64,000 nucleotides of DNA, from positions 1,489,782 through 1,553,781 of the forward strand of contig JANPYM010000009.1 in the NCBI GenBank assembly GCA_025890175.1. The letters run 5' to 3'. The DNA comes from Ciborinia camelliae (lineage: Eukaryota; Ascomycota; Leotiomycetes; Helotiales; Sclerotiniaceae). A program made the position numbers and the translations under genes. The notes below the pieces were generated by a model. It was not told the origin of the DNA and did not search any database. It saw only the letters and a list, made by a program, of their open reading frames with translations. Within the stretch, counting starts at the first letter, position 1. Each line of letters begins with the position of its first letter. Shown in pieces: positions 48,001 to 61,330 of the stretch.

Positions 48001-50883
48001 GAGACGGTTAGGTGCGAAGCCGTCAATCTGCATCAGGTGGGAACACGTGGTCGGTGAAATTTGCGGAGACTTCGGAAGACTTTGAGATCGGGGATCTGAG
48101 TTCGTGTCACCTGATGTTGTACAGAGATACGGTATGTTGCTGGGATGAGGGTTTGAGAAGATTGAGTGGGTGACGAATATGCTCGTGGTCTACTTTGGTA
48201 GATGAAATGGATTTTTCTCGGAGAACCGGACTTGTGCACTGAAAAATTGGGAAACTCCGAGTTGCGCGTATATCGAGAACTTGCATTGGATCCAATGCAT
48301 AGGACGGTCTGAATGTATTTTTCCGACTTCCATTAATAGAAAAAAAACCCCAAGGTTACCTGAAAGCAGTTCAATGGAACACCAAAGCCTACATCGTCAT
48401 GGATTCTCAACTCTGACAATTCCATGATTCATGATAGTATAACAAGTATTAAGACAAAGTACGACTTGATCTCTCCAAACCTTAGTATGATATCTGGTAA
48501 TAGGTACCAGGTTGCATATGTTTGAGAAGTTTTTCTGGTTCGGTTGTCTTCGGCTCCTCTGTGTCCTCGAAGGGCCTCCATCTCGAAATTATGTCGATCT
48601 AGTTCTAGGATTGAACTAGATCTACATGTGATACTGGTGATACTTTAAAGGTTCCTCCGCCTGAAGTTGTTGTCTCATCTTGTCTTAGATCGTTTGTCTC
48701 AGATCTAAGACCAGGGCCAGAATCAGCTGTACTCATTACTTAAATCAGTGTGAATCTGATGTGTCATCATACTATATACATTTTGATATTTGGTCGTGTC
48801 TTGTACTCATTTTTGAATTGACTTCGGAGGCAAAGATGGCTAGGGACTTACGAGGACTCTTAAATTGTTAGTGAAGGCATGAATATATACACTGTGTCCC
48901 CCATTACCCTTTGTGTGTTGGGTGTAAGCTTGGACTACTCCAGCGTTCTTGGAAGCTACTGATACTGCCTTCATAAATGGCCAGTCCTCATCTTAGTATT
49001 TTTTTAACAATAGGTTGTACAGTAACAAGCACTCCATCCAAGACAGGTCATCTAGGTGGAACAATCAATCATATGATTTGATAGAGAAAAAACAAAGGTG
49101 GGCTTCATGGGGTACCGCAAAAGCTTCTTCATTTAATCAATACACCGCATTAAGCGGAAATAAAACAGCCTTGGAGGGTTGGTCCACTTTTGTGACTGGA
49201 ATGACGGCTACACTGGAGTTCGCCAGGTTAATAGCTTCTCTATATGCTAGATACCGTCAACCAACTAGGTTGTGATTGTTTGATTCATCCGTAGAGACTC
49301 ATGTAAGCTCTAATTACCCAAAGCCGGATGCAAAAATGGCGACAACTTCAAAGTTATGGCTGAGTGCATACCACGGAATTTAGCTGGAAATCATCGAATA
49401 TGTTTGGCAAAATGCCTATTGTTCGAGCAAGATCGAGTAAGGATATTTTAGTGGTTCATTATAATAAGCTAGAAGGAAACTCAACATTAAAATGACGGCT
49501 AAGTCAGAGATCAGATAATGTGGTGGCGGGGCCCATTATTTCATCTCATTTACCTCAGAAATGAATCGAGTTAGGGATGGAAAAGTTCATCACAACTTGC
49601 CTTTTAAATCTGTTTACTTTACTTGGATTTGTATCTCCCTGAAATTATCAATTCAGCCAACATAACCGAACGTTGTATGTATCCACATCCTTGGCATGAA
49701 ATTGGTCTTTGAGCAGATGGGAAGTCCATGAAAAGGATCCAAGGGCGACGCTTACTTGCTAAAGTAGCCATCTACTTCTTTAGCATGCCCTCCCGTTTGA
49801 TGAAACGTGATGACATAAAGACGGCCATCGTGCGCATCCCTGAGCACTTGCACCGAGAATATAATAACTATAAGAGGAAGCGCGCCAACTTGCACGGTTG
49901 AGCTCATAATCTGATGTACAATTGCCGCCATTTCACATCTTTGCCTCTGTTGAGATACGACAGTCTAATTTGAACCTCGAGAGGAACACAATCTAGTTGT
50001 TGCTGGTAATCTGTATCTTGTCACTGCCATAAGAACGCTTGACAAAAGGCCGAGAGCTGGCGCTGTTCCTTGACAGCTACAAACGAGACCGGCCACTTGA
50101 AGAGCCCGTAAGTTGGGACTGTTGAAGTTGAATCTTACAAACTTGGAGCCAGCCCTCCACTGCTATATCTGTTGAAGAAATACCTGTATTGTTAGAGATG
50201 GAAGCCGAGGATCAAGAATGCATTGTGTCAATGACTGATCATCCATTGGGTGGAGACACGAACGTCGACATCATAATAATACCAAGCAAAATCTTAGAGA
50301 TATCTTTAGAGATATCCGGATCCTCTGTACAGTAGTAACTTGCAAGAAGTTTAACCTGGCGCATGTCATGATGTCTTTCATTATTGCTGCAATCAATTTA
50401 ATTAGGGCCTGATCAGAAGAGCTTTTTTTCCGGGCATAACATTATTAGCCACATGACTCGTAATCTTGCACCAGCCACAAGGAAGCCACTACGCTACAAC
50501 GCTACAGCATCAAAATCTGCTCAGATTTGTTGCATTGTAGGCGCACCCCACTGTAGGTAGCATCAATTAGTAAACAGCCTGACAAATTCATCATACGCTA
50601 AATTGGTCTTGCTAAGGCTGTCGAGTTTTTCTTGGGAACATCTGTTGAAGCATCAATGAGGAGAAAGAAGCCGCTGGATACCTTTCCCAAAGGCAGCATC
50701 CGAGTCCGACACTTGTGTAACCGATAAGAAATGAGGGGATCATGAACATGAAGTTGTGATAACACTGTGCAAAGTGGGGCATCGAGTCCTTGGACATAAG
50801 AAATATCAAAACCCCGTGGCAATCAATTGGGAACTTTCCTCCATTCTGACAAGATTCCCTGTGTGTGCTTAAGGTCTCAAGAT
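45049..50883. other. 5.8-kb region without a supported gene
   Basis: The 3' flank of the GATA gene starts here. A TGTGTG/GCTGT-type microsatellite lies at 46142-46200. I found no spliced gene model, tRNA or mobile-element ends. The frame at 49015-49275 has no ATG and no recognised features. Confidence 0.45.
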
Positions 50884-53220
50884 ATGGGTCTCCTGTGAGT
50901 ATCTACAACACAGCCCTTAATATTCCATCAGTGCTAATCTGTGTCGTAAGTGCACTAGGGACACCACTGGAGTGGCCGGAAGCCAAAAATAATGCACAAA
51001 TAGTAAGGGAATGGGGCATACAGGTACGACTCGGTGCTGGATAAATGATGGAAGGCTGTGCTCATAGTATTCGATTTAGCAATTACTAGCGATATGGAAT
51101 CGAGCGAAAGGGAAAGAGCGAGATGCTCTACTGTGGGGTGACGAGGTCAGGAAGTATTGATACATGGGAGGCACTATCGCTAAGATATATCCAGGTCGAA
51201 TATTTGGTCGTGAACTATAAGGACGATGACGAGAAAGTTACATTATCCTTAAGACAGGCAGATATCTTAACCGCATTGGCGCAAGATGAGGAGTTGCGTA
51301 CCAATGGAGGATGCGTACCAGCATTGCAAGACGTTACTAATACCAAGTGAGTGTTTTGAACAAAGTCGAGGAGAAAGGCGTTAACAGTGTGAAGGGGTAG
51401 CGCATTGCCGGTTTTCCATCCCGAATTCGGACGATTCATGCTAGAAGCTACACCTGGAAGACCTTGGGGAATCGGGTTCAAGGACTTATTAGACGTCGAA
51501 CCGAATATGAAGTGGAGGTGTGTTGTACCAAATTTGAAATGATGTTCTTGGGCTGATAATTTGAAGGCGGAAACTCGCCAAAGAGCATATGAATGCTGAA
51601 GAGTATCCTATCACCCTGACAACTTATCCTCGTTTGGGATCACCCGGAATATTTACGTCTCCTTTTTTCCCACCTTCAGGAGAAAAGTTACGGTCACAAT
51701 TTGTTCCCGATGAGATCGCGAATCCTCATATTCGATTTCCTACCTTGGCAGCCAACATTCGTGCAAGAAGAAGCCGGAAGGTTCAGGTAAATGTACCGGT
51801 TTTCAGAGATGAAAATACGGCTTGGCCTTGGAAGGACCCGACTGTCAATTACGACTTACATAATTGGCCAGAGGATAACGATGTTCGAAATGGAGCTGCT
51901 CCTGACAACTTTATTCATATGGACGCGATGGCTTTTGGCATGGGTAGCTGTTGTTTACAGATTACCTTTCAAGCTAAAAATATCACAGAAGGGCGACGAA
52001 TGTATGATCAATTGAGTCCTCTTGCTCCGGTTTTACTTGCTTTGACGGCGGCGACTCCCATTTACAAAGGCTTCTTAGCCGACACAGACGTACGATGGAA
52101 TCAAATCAGTCGGTCAGTAGATGATCGAACCCCAGAAGAGCTAGGAGAGAAGGTCAGTGAGCTATACTTGATATGCAAACTATGCTAATTATCGTAGCCC
52201 CTGAAAGATGATCGATGGCTCATACCCAAGTCACGCTATGCCTCTAATTCTACATACATTTCAGAAGATCCGCGATTACGCAAAGAGTACTTGGATCCAA
52301 ACCTTGTGATTGATCCCGATGTCAAACAACAGCTTATGAATGGGGGTATGGATGATCGGCTGGCTACTCACTTCGCACATCTTTTTATTCGGGATCCAAT
52401 TGTCATCTTTGCCGAAGATTTGAAAGAACTTGACCTCTCGAAGACGGACCACTTTGAGAACCTCCAGTCCACAAATTGGCAACATATGCGTTTCAAGCCG
52501 CCACCAACAGGAAACGATATTGGCTGGAGAGTAGAATTCAGGCCAATGGAGATTCAAATCACCGATTTCGAGAATGCTGCCTTTTCAGTATTCATTGTAC
52601 TCATTACACGAGCCATTCTCTCATTCGATCTCAATTTTTACATACCTATCACTAAAGTAAGTGAGAATATGGAAACGTCACATGTGCGAGATGCAGTCCT
52701 GGAACAGAAATTCCATTTCCGAAAGAACCCATTTCCAACTCGTGCACCGCGACCATATTCCTCGAACGGTGGAGCATCTGGCAGAGCATCTGGTACCAGC
52801 ACTCCGCTTAGTATTTCAAGGCCGCCTACACCATCTGGTCCCGTAGAAGATGAATATGCGCTTATGTCCATTGACGAAATTATGAACGGCAGCAAGAGTG
52901 ATTCAGAGAATAATTTTCCAGGGTTAATACCATTGGTAGAATCATATCTCGATAGTGTCAATATTGATGTCCAGACCAGATGTGAGCTGGCGTCTTATTT
53001 GGATTTAATCAGAAAGAGGGCGGATGGAAGATTGTGGACAGCGGCGAAATGGATTAGGAATTTTGTTGCGGGTCATGAAGACTACAAGAAGGATAGTGTA
53101 GTGAACGAAAAGATCAATCATGACTTAATAAAGGCGGCAATTGAATTTGGGGAAGAATGTACAAAGGGGATCAAGGATGCGGAGAAATTCTTGGGTCGAG
53201 AGAGATGTGGAGGTTGTTGA
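50884..53220 (+). CDS. gcs1: Glutamate-cysteine ligase catalytic subunit, 675 aa
   Basis: Catalyses ATP-dependent joining of L-glutamate to L-cysteine, the first and rate-limiting step of glutathione synthesis, in the cytosol. Seven exons: 50884-50894, 50951-51023, 51080-51145, 51195-51346, 51401-51517, 51567-52152 and 52198-53220 (676 codons); introns are 45-56 bp. The start MGLLALGTPLEWPEA is restored by an 11-nt first exon. Family motifs: WGDEVEYLVV, LPVFHPEFGRFMLEATPG, FGMGSCCLQITFQ near 263-275, ISRSVDDR and WRVEFRPMEIQ. Length matches fungal homologues (about 670). A Ser/Gly/Pro-rich insertion at about 500-530 looks like a fungal linker. The acceptor of exon 5 has an alternative 7-9 bp upstream; I chose the one giving normal family spacing. 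The symbol follows common fungal usage. Confidence 0.96.
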
Positions 53221-53956
53221 AGATACAGCATATGGTATTAAGAGAATTAAGTAGTGGTAAAATGGTCGGCAAGGGGATGGATATTTTATCACAATGGTTG
53301 AGAATGGCTCCCGTATTCAGGATATATAAGGATCAGGATCTTGAGGAAAATTCTTTCCATAGGTACTAGGTACTAAAACCTCAATAAATGCATATAATTT
53401 TGATGATTTCGGACTTAGTACTTATTACTTAGGTATGTACAGGAATGGGCAGATATAAACCCGAAACATTAAACTTTGAGATTTATAAAAATTAAGCTAA
53501 TTTTTAGAGTGCGATAGTCGAGACACCTTGCTTGTGCCAATTATGTAGGGTAGCCTAGCATACGTGGGGCAGCGGTAGTAGTAGTAGAACACCTCGAATT
53601 CTACTACTACCACCTTAATCCAATCCTATGTTTCCATCATACACTTGCTCGGAGTCATACTCTTGACATATTCTACAAAACGCATTTCTATGAAAGTTCT
53701 CCCCAACGATTACAGAAATCTACAAATTGGGTGTACAAATATAAAAATGAGATGCCATAAATATAAATTCCCAAAATGGATAACTGCACCCGGAGACAAG
53801 AAACCCCGATCGCGACGACAAACACTTTATCCCAACCACAACCACAACCACACCTCTCTATTGCCCAAACCCACACCATTACTTCAAAAATCCTTACTTC
53901 CTGTCGGTTTCTATAGCTTATCTAATCGTTTCTTCTCTCTTAGCTATTCTAGGACG
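53221..53956. promoter_or_regulatory. Intergenic between ligase and Dicer-like genes
   Basis: This 736-bp gap separates two same-strand genes. A perfect short inverted sequence (GTAGTAGTAG at 53575-53586 and CTACTACTAC at 53601-53611) could form a small hairpin. The reading frame of the next gene is open upstream to 53645, so a longer N-terminus starting at 53693 cannot be excluded. Confidence 0.4.
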
Positions 53957-56900
53957 ATGGCCTATACTTCAAACCCTGAAGCCGACTCAGATATTGGTGA
54001 TAGTCTTGTCGATGATCTAAATGGAATTGGGGGGAATTTGAACAATTTGACATCTGGAGAAGCTCCCAATGAGACTATAGAGGATTTATGTAGTAACACG
54101 CCGCCATTGAGTGTAGAAAATGAGGGTGGTGGTAGTGGGGAAGAGAATGGGAATGTGACGGTCACTCCAAGAACATACCAACTGGAAATGTTGGAGGAAA
54201 GTTTGAAGGGAAATATTATCGTTGCGGTAAGTTTTATTATATTATTAGTGGTATTTTTAAAGCTGATAGGCGTAGATGGATACAGGAAGTGGCAAAACAC
54301 ATGTGTAGGTTTGATCCTCAGGTCCCAGTCGGAGCAAGTTGAAACGGGGCCGAGTTCGAGCTGCTATGCATTTCAGAAATGAGCTCGATTATCCTGTGGA
54401 TATTACCACATTGTCGGCCAGGTGTATTGACGTCTCCTGGAAAAGTTGGGTGCTAGTGAAACTTAGCGTCCACAATATGGTTTACTGTCATATTTCTTTT
54501 ACAGGAACTAATGTTAATCTAATCTAGGGCTGTTCTTCGAATGCTAAAGGAATTCGACCGAATGGAGCCGGATAAGGTGGGAAGAAAGCTAAAACTCCCT
54601 TCTTCTATCACTAACTTTGGTAGCTGATATGGTTTCTTGCACCCACCGTTGCGCTGTGTGTTCAACACTACGAATACCTCCAACTGAATATCACCTCGGC
54701 TTTGATTAAATTACTTGTCGGTGCTGACGGTGTAGATCGATGGACAGAGCAGAGACAGTGGGACTCAGTTTTGAATAATGTAAAGGTAGTCGTATCAACC
54801 TATCAAGTTCTTTTGGATGCCCTTACACATGGATTTGTCCGTATGGAGCGTCTCTCGCTGATCATTTTCGATGAAGGTGAGTATTGAGAAGATCACAACT
54901 CGATAAAAACGACGTCTTCTCGAACTTTACTAAATAGCTATAGCACATAATTGTCTAAATAAAGCTCCAGGAGCTAAGATTATGACATCCTTTTATCACC
55001 CAAACAAATCAAAGTTCTCACTTCCTCACATTTTGGGTCTTTCGGCTAGCCCTGTTATGAGATCTGACCCGCAATCGCTGAGCCGAATTGAAGAAACATT
55101 GGATGCCGTTTGCCGCACTCCAAAAATACACCAAGCAGACCTTCGAATTCGGGTGAAATTACCTGTTTTATCCATCGTCGACTATGTTCCAGAGCGAGAA
55201 TACATCGTCACGAAAACCATGGTAAGCCTAAGAAAGGTTATACAAGGCCTTAATATTTTCGAGGACCCCTACGTGCTAAGTCTTAAGAGCATTGATAGCG
55301 ATAAAAGTCAGAGGGAGCTAGTAAAAACACTCAAGAGCTACAAGACATATAGTCAAACTCAATTGAAGTCAATCTACGACACTAGCCACAACATTATTCT
55401 TACGGAGCTAGGTTCCTGGGCCGCAGATTACTATATCTCAGCAGTCGTGACGAAATTCTTGAAAGCAATGTCAGCAACAGACCTTTTCGCGGTTATGGAT
55501 ACAGCGGCTGCCGAAAAACTCTACATTGCTAAGGCCCTCAAGCAGGTCGAAATCTTGCCATCACTTCTTTCTGTCACAGGAAAAGTTTCCAACAAAGCTG
55601 CAAAGCTACTAGAAATAATTGGGCAGCAGGAGCCTCCTTTTTCGGCTATTATATTTGTGAAAGAAAGAGCCACGGCCTCCGTGCTGGCGCATCTGATATC
55701 ACATCATCCGCTTACAAAGGAGCGGTTTAAAGCTGGAACCATGGTTGGTACGTCCTTAAACAGTAAACGCATGCAGAATTTAGGAGATCTTGTCGATCTA
55801 GACCAACAAAAAGACACTTTGTCGAGTTTCAAGCGTGGGAAAATTGATATCCTTATAGCTACAAATGTGTTGGAAGAAGGTATTGATGTTCGTGCGTGCA
55901 ATTTGGTGATATGCTTCAGGTAGGCTTGATAGGTTCCTTCAATTCGCACCCCCCAATATCCAATATGTGTGATTGCTTCGTCTTCTGCATCCTCTTTATT
56001 TTCTCATGAAGCCGTGGTTCCGGATTTGCTCCGAAAATCTTTCTTAGTTGGGAATCACTAACTCCCTGATGTTATAGCAAACCGGGAAACCTCAAATCAT
56101 TCATACAGAGACGAGGGCGGGCGAGACAGCAAGATTCTAAACTGGTTCTCCTTGATGCTATGGGCGATAAAGTAATCGATTGGCATGAACTTGAAACAAA
56201 TATGCGAAAGATGTATGAAGACGAAATGCGGGAACTACAACACATTTTCGAAATTGAGACAGCTGATGAGCAGTCGAAAGACGGCAGGTTCTTACAGATA
56301 GAAAGCACCGGTGCTCGCTTGGATCTTGACAATGCTGTAGCACATCTACATCATTTTTGTTCGGTCTTGACAGCAAATGAGTTTGTTGATCTCAGGCCAG
56401 AATTTGTTTACTCCTCTGATTCAGGATCTAAATATGTTCAGGCAAAAGTTATTCTCCCTCTTTTAGTTCCTGGCCCTCTACGAGTTCATGAAAGCCGTGG
56501 GATTTGGTTGAGTGAGAAAGGAGCTGCAAAGGATGCAGCATTTGAGGCATATGTTGCATTATACAAGGCCGGCTTGGTAAATGACAACCTACTGCCCCTG
56601 ATGGTCCACGACAAAGTCATCGATGAGCTAACTTCAGAGCCTGTGGATACTCGTGCATCTATTCTGGAGGTGAAGGAGAGACTAGATCCATGGTTTGACA
56701 TTGCCAGGGCATGGCAAGAGGCAGAACACAATCCCGGAATTGTTCGTACATCGGTTATGAGCTTAGATGGGTTGAAAATGGATCTCTGTCTTCCAATCGA
56801 GCCACCACCAATACCTCCTTTGAAGCTTTACTGGGATGCCAACACTGAGTTCTCTGTTCAGTTTACAAACGATGTCGAAATCGGAACCGGCAAGACTATG

Positions 56901-58862
56901 ATGACACAGGCATTGAATGATACCTATTTACTCTTATTGGGTGTTTTTGGCCGTAGATTTCCTGTCTGGTCACGTCGAATGGTAGTACAATTTATTATAC
57001 ATCAAGCCCCGACATTGCTCAGTCTAGATTGCCTCCCAATTCAACCCGATCAGCTTTACCAGAACACTGGATTCGTCAGAGAGTTTGAGAATTTGGTCCA
57101 GCCCTATATTTTTAAAAATTGGTTGCTCAGTAAGCCACCAATCAATGAAGTTCAGCACCCCTATACGGACTATCTCAATGCGCCTGTAGATGTGCCGCAC
57201 CTCGCTTTAACTTTAGTGAGTAGACGTGCAGACTTCTTGCACAAGGTGCAAAATCAAAGTTTTTTGGAATCTTTAAAACAATTCTCGTATGTCCTGCCAG
57301 CTTCTGCATGCGTACAAGATGTGATGCCTTCCCAATTACTACAGTTCGGCATGATGATACCATCCATCACACATCATATAGAGATTCAACTTGTCGTAGA
57401 CCGTCTATCCAGAAACATTCTCAAGTCTCTCGAGGTCAGCAACCGGGACCTTATCCAAACTGCTATCACATCTTCTAGCTACTCAGGAGTCTCAAATTAT
57501 CAGCGTCTCGAATTTTTAGGCGACTCAATACTAAAGTTATGTACATCGGTACAATTGATGGCAGAGCATCCCCTTTGGCCCGAGGGATATTTGTCGGCTA
57601 TGAAAGATCGCATTGTGTCTAACTCGCGATCATCAAGAGCGGCGGTAGAACTTGGACTGGATGAGTATATTATCACCCAAAAGTTTACAGGCAACAAATG
57701 GCGTCCAATGTATGTCGAAAACTACCTGGAAATTACAACACAACGAACGAGACATATGTCCTCCAAAACTCTTGCCGATGTAGTGGAAGCACTTATTGGT
57801 GCTTGCATGGTCGACGGCGGCATCTCTAAAGCCCTCAAATCCCTGCAACTATTCTTCCCCGAGCTCAACTGGCTTCCTCTCGAAACCCGACGAATGTCTC
57901 TTTATCAACAAGCTCCAGATAATATCGACTTCCCCATAACACTTCGGCCCGTCGAAAAAATTCTCGCATACACCTTCACCAAAAAATCACTCATTATCGA
58001 AGCCATGACACATCCCTCCTACATCAACGGCTCTCGGTCTCTCGAGCGTCTCGAATTTCTCGGCGACGCTATTCTAGACAACATTATCGTCACAGCCTTG
58101 TGGTCCCACGAAACCGAACTTTCGCATTTCCAAATGCATCTCTTACGTACCGTTCTCGTCAATGCGGATTTCCTCGCCTTTCTTTGCATGGAAATGAGTA
58201 TTGAACAAGACATTACCAATCTTACAGAAGAAGATGACCATAAAATCCACGAAACGCACACGAGACATCGATTTTCCTTGGTTAATTTCCTCCGTCATTC
58301 GTGTGATCCCATTTCCATCTATCAAAAGCAAACTCTAGCTCGACATTTAGAACTTCGTGAACAGATTCTCGTTGCGATTAAAACTGGGGATAAGTTTCCT
58401 TGGGCATTGTTGTCGAGATTGGATGCGAAGAAGTTCTTTTCGGATATGATTGAGAGTTTATTGGGGGCGATATGGATTGATAGTGGATCTATGGAAGTTT
58501 GTACGGGGATTGTGGAGAGGATGGGGCTACTTGGATATATGAAAAGAATTTTGAAAGATGGTGTGAGGATCATGCACCCAAAACAAGAGTTGGGGTTAGT
58601 GGCAGCGGAGAAGAAAGTCAAGTATGTCTTGCGGAATAGGAAGATTGGTGGTGGCGGTGGTGAAGATGATGAAGGGGATGGGGGAACAGGTATAGAGTAT
58701 ATATGCAAGGTATTTGTAGGGGGAGAAGAGATCGTGGAGGTTGAGGGTGGGGTTAAGAAAGAGGAGATTCAAGCTAGAGCGGCAGAAAAAGCGATAGAGA
58801 TTTTGAAGGGGAGAGAAGACCGGGCAGAAACTGAGGAGAGTTATAAGATGGATATTGACTAA
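53957..58862 (+). CDS. dcl2: Dicer-like protein (DCL2 type), 1453 aa
   Basis: Cuts double-stranded RNA into small RNAs for silencing and antiviral defence. Exons: 53957-54226, 54276-54304, 54528-54576, 54624-54876, 54944-55919 and 56078-58862 (1454 codons). The helicase part has Walker A DTGSGKT at 92-98, FLAPTVAL, DEAH at 199-202 (made by splicing), LGLSASP and QRRGRARQ. A Dicer-dimerisation domain is at about 575-670. Two RNase III domains follow, with signature RLEFLGDSIL near 1002 and RLEFLGDAIL near 1183, each with the second acidic block (LADVVEALIGA near 1095; MIESLLGAIW near 1315). A degenerate dsRNA-binding region lies at about 1370-1445. No PAZ domain can be recognised by eye. DCL2 is preferred to DCL1 by length and helicase start, from memory of the families; a tree would decide. 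Intron 2 (223 bp) and intron 5 (158 bp) are long for this window. Confidence 0.93.
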
Positions 58863-60093
58863 GTCATTTTATTTTCTATTCCCCTAACGAGTTATTTGTA
58901 CAAGATTCTTTTGTTTAATATATCTAATTGGATATTTAAGTTTCAGATAGCATCTAATTATTAAATTATTAAAGATTAATACTAATATTGTGAGAAATCA
59001 AGTGTATTGCATGTGGGGTTAAACTATCTATGTTCAGTAGGTAGTATATACCCCATACAGTTAATGCGTAACATTCACGTGTTCTTACAACAAGTTTAAC
59101 ATATCGTGACCGCTTCTGAGTTAAATCAATTCTCAAATACAAGATACCCTAAAAAAGCAAAGACATGGAAAGTTAGTAGATACCAATTAAGCAACTCTCA
59201 TATGCCATTGCCAACCATGGTATACCATCATTTGTTCCATAGTGAGCCCGGGTGATTTGCCAATGGCTTGTTCGCGTAGTAGTGGCGCGCTGGGAATAGG
59301 GGCCGATTAACTACAATACCTTGGCTGGAAGATTACCAACATTGACACTTTGACAAGGTAGATTTATTATCAAAGCCAGAAGAAGATACGTTTGATGATG
59401 TGGCTCAGTGATTAGATTGCTTTGGGATGTAGGCCTGTTGGACTTGCAATGCTGATTGATGAAACTTCGACTTTCCTTCTATTCTCCATCATCACCATCA
59501 TCACCATCCTCAGTATTCTTTCTCTTTTTCTTTGTCACCCCTGCTTCCGCCTTTGATTATGCTTGCTTGAGTCTGTGGATGCTCTTATCTTGTGCTGTGG
59601 CTTTTGAATGGTGGGAAACTTTAGCAACAATGTTGATGCTCGCTATGGCAGTCTATCCGGAGCTTTTTAAACAAAGCTAAATTTCAAGAGTTTCAAAATT
59701 CATTGTATCTATTCATCTTAGTGGGATATATGCCCAAATTCTTGAAAGGAAAAAGCACAAATCTATTGTCTAGTTCTACTTGAATATTCAGCGAGACTAA
59801 ATTGGCGGAAGTTAGAAAAGAGTGGATGGGATCGTGAAGTGCGTTCTTTGAATGATCTTCATTTTATTCGATTCGATAAATATTGAAGAACCCACCAATG
59901 ATTATACTTCAAAGACAGATGGATTACCCATGCCTGGTGGTGAATGTAGAACTAAAGTAAATAATTGTGTAATATCGAGTTTATCTCCTTGATGGCTAGC
60001 AATAATATGAAGCATCCACATGTCCCCTTCCCTTCTGCTTGAAATACTTTAACATTTATATCTGCTGATGAGGCTTAGATTTTTGTATTGTGC
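58863..60093. other. Intergenic, no supported gene
   Basis: AT-rich 3' flanks of two convergent genes. A frame at 59459-59680 would encode a short Leu/Phe-rich peptide with a signal-like start, but nothing else supports it. A tRNA-like A box near 59401 has no matching B box. Confidence 0.45.
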
Positions 60094-61330
60094 TCAGGAA
60101 GTCTCCAGCTTTGACAGCCAATTAATAATCATCATAGCTTGAACCAAGGCAACTTTCTCTCCATACCTCTCTCCATCCGCACTGCTCGCCTGTATAGTCA
60201 AATTCCATAGTCGAAGGATATCAATGTGTTTGTCGGGGGATATTCTGTTTAGCTCGTCCTGGTATTTCCAGATCTCCATATTCCCTTCGTTCCCTGATTG
60301 TTTTGAGACGCCGTAAGCGGTAGGGCCGAGAAGAAGTATTGGGATATTGCGTTCGGCACCGTTGGTGATACCAATCCATTCATTTATTGAGTCGATGGAG
60401 AACTTCATATCGTGGGAAAATCTATGGCCGAGAGAAAATATTACCGGAGTAGGTCGCCAGGGATCTGGCTTTTGGTATGCTAATGACCGGAAGGTGGCTA
60501 TAGCAGCGGATGATGCAGGTGTGGTCATGAATGGTATGTAAGCATGGGGAGTTCCTAAATCACCTGTCAAAATCCTGTGTTGGACTAGAATCAAAGAAAT
60601 CTTACTTTGGCAGGCATACGGGCTTCCTTTTGGGTCATTCGCTTCGTTTTTGATGACTTCCTCGAAACTCTTCACAGAGTATCCGAGACAATTGTTGTCC
60701 AGGAATTGAGCATCGCATTTGCATGCAATCCGTTCGTCATCTGTCATCAACCATTCTTGTAGGCCGCCGTGTGATATGTCCTCTCGCAGTAAGACATTGA
60801 GAGCAGCATATGTAGTTTGAGCTGTTTCATCACCGAGGAACACGATAGCGCTGAATCGTTCGAGGATCATACATATTTCAGATGTCGAAAACCATCGATA
60901 TGTACAGCCTAGAAGGATTTTGAGTGCCACTACTAATAAGCGGCAAGAATGTATCCTCACCCTTCCCAACATATGGTTCATCGAATCCATGTCTGCCTCC
61001 GCTACTCAAAGCTTCTAGGAGTGTTGCCCTGTCTTTGCAGAAGGGCGAGACGTTTAATTTGGCAGGGTATGGTACGTGATATATTTCTGATTGTACGATT
61101 CCACAGTCTTTGCTTCCTAGATAATGTTTGATGGTACTTCTCATGGTTAGAATAGCAATACCATCAGTAAGTTATGGACTTTACCTTTCTCCAGGCTCAA
61201 TCACCTTCAGGTTTGATGAGACCACAACTTTATCAGATAAAAACCCTCTGAATGGAGACCAGACTGCATAAACGAAGATAAATAGGACTAGACAAATGCC
61301 TCCGAAACGGTAGTTGCTAGAAGAAATCAT
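60094..61330 (-). CDS. Membrane-anchored SGNH/PC-esterase-like protein, catalytic residues altered
   Basis: Exons are the complement of 61185-61330, 60961-61139 and 60094-60908, or with a further 42-bp in-frame intron at 60564-60605 (379 or 365 aa). With that intron spliced the reading ACQSDLGTPHAYIPF has family spacing. A signal-anchor at about residues 10-26 is followed by a luminal or extracellular domain. Matches to a fungal family I remember: SGGRHGFDEPY, GCTYRWFSTSEICMILERF, LNVLLREDISHGG, and the tail DILRLWNLTIQ with AMMIINWL. In that family the nucleophile motif is GDS and the tail carries Asp-Gly-x-His. Here they read GDE (about 60826-60834) and DGER (about 60168-60179), so the Ser and His appear lost. 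It may be a pseudoenzyme. The start was placed at 61330 because the upstream frame lacks an ATG. Confidence 0.7.

Noticed and set aside
54339..54527. 62-codon ATG frame in the Dicer-like gene
   Set aside because: Lies almost wholly in intron 2; no family match.
56871..56905. Second Walker A-like string (GTGKT) in the Dicer-like protein
   Set aside because: Lies between the dimerisation and RNase III domains without Walker B or other ATPase motifs; probably coincidence.
59400..59470. tRNA-like A box
   Set aside because: No B box, no cloverleaf pairing found.
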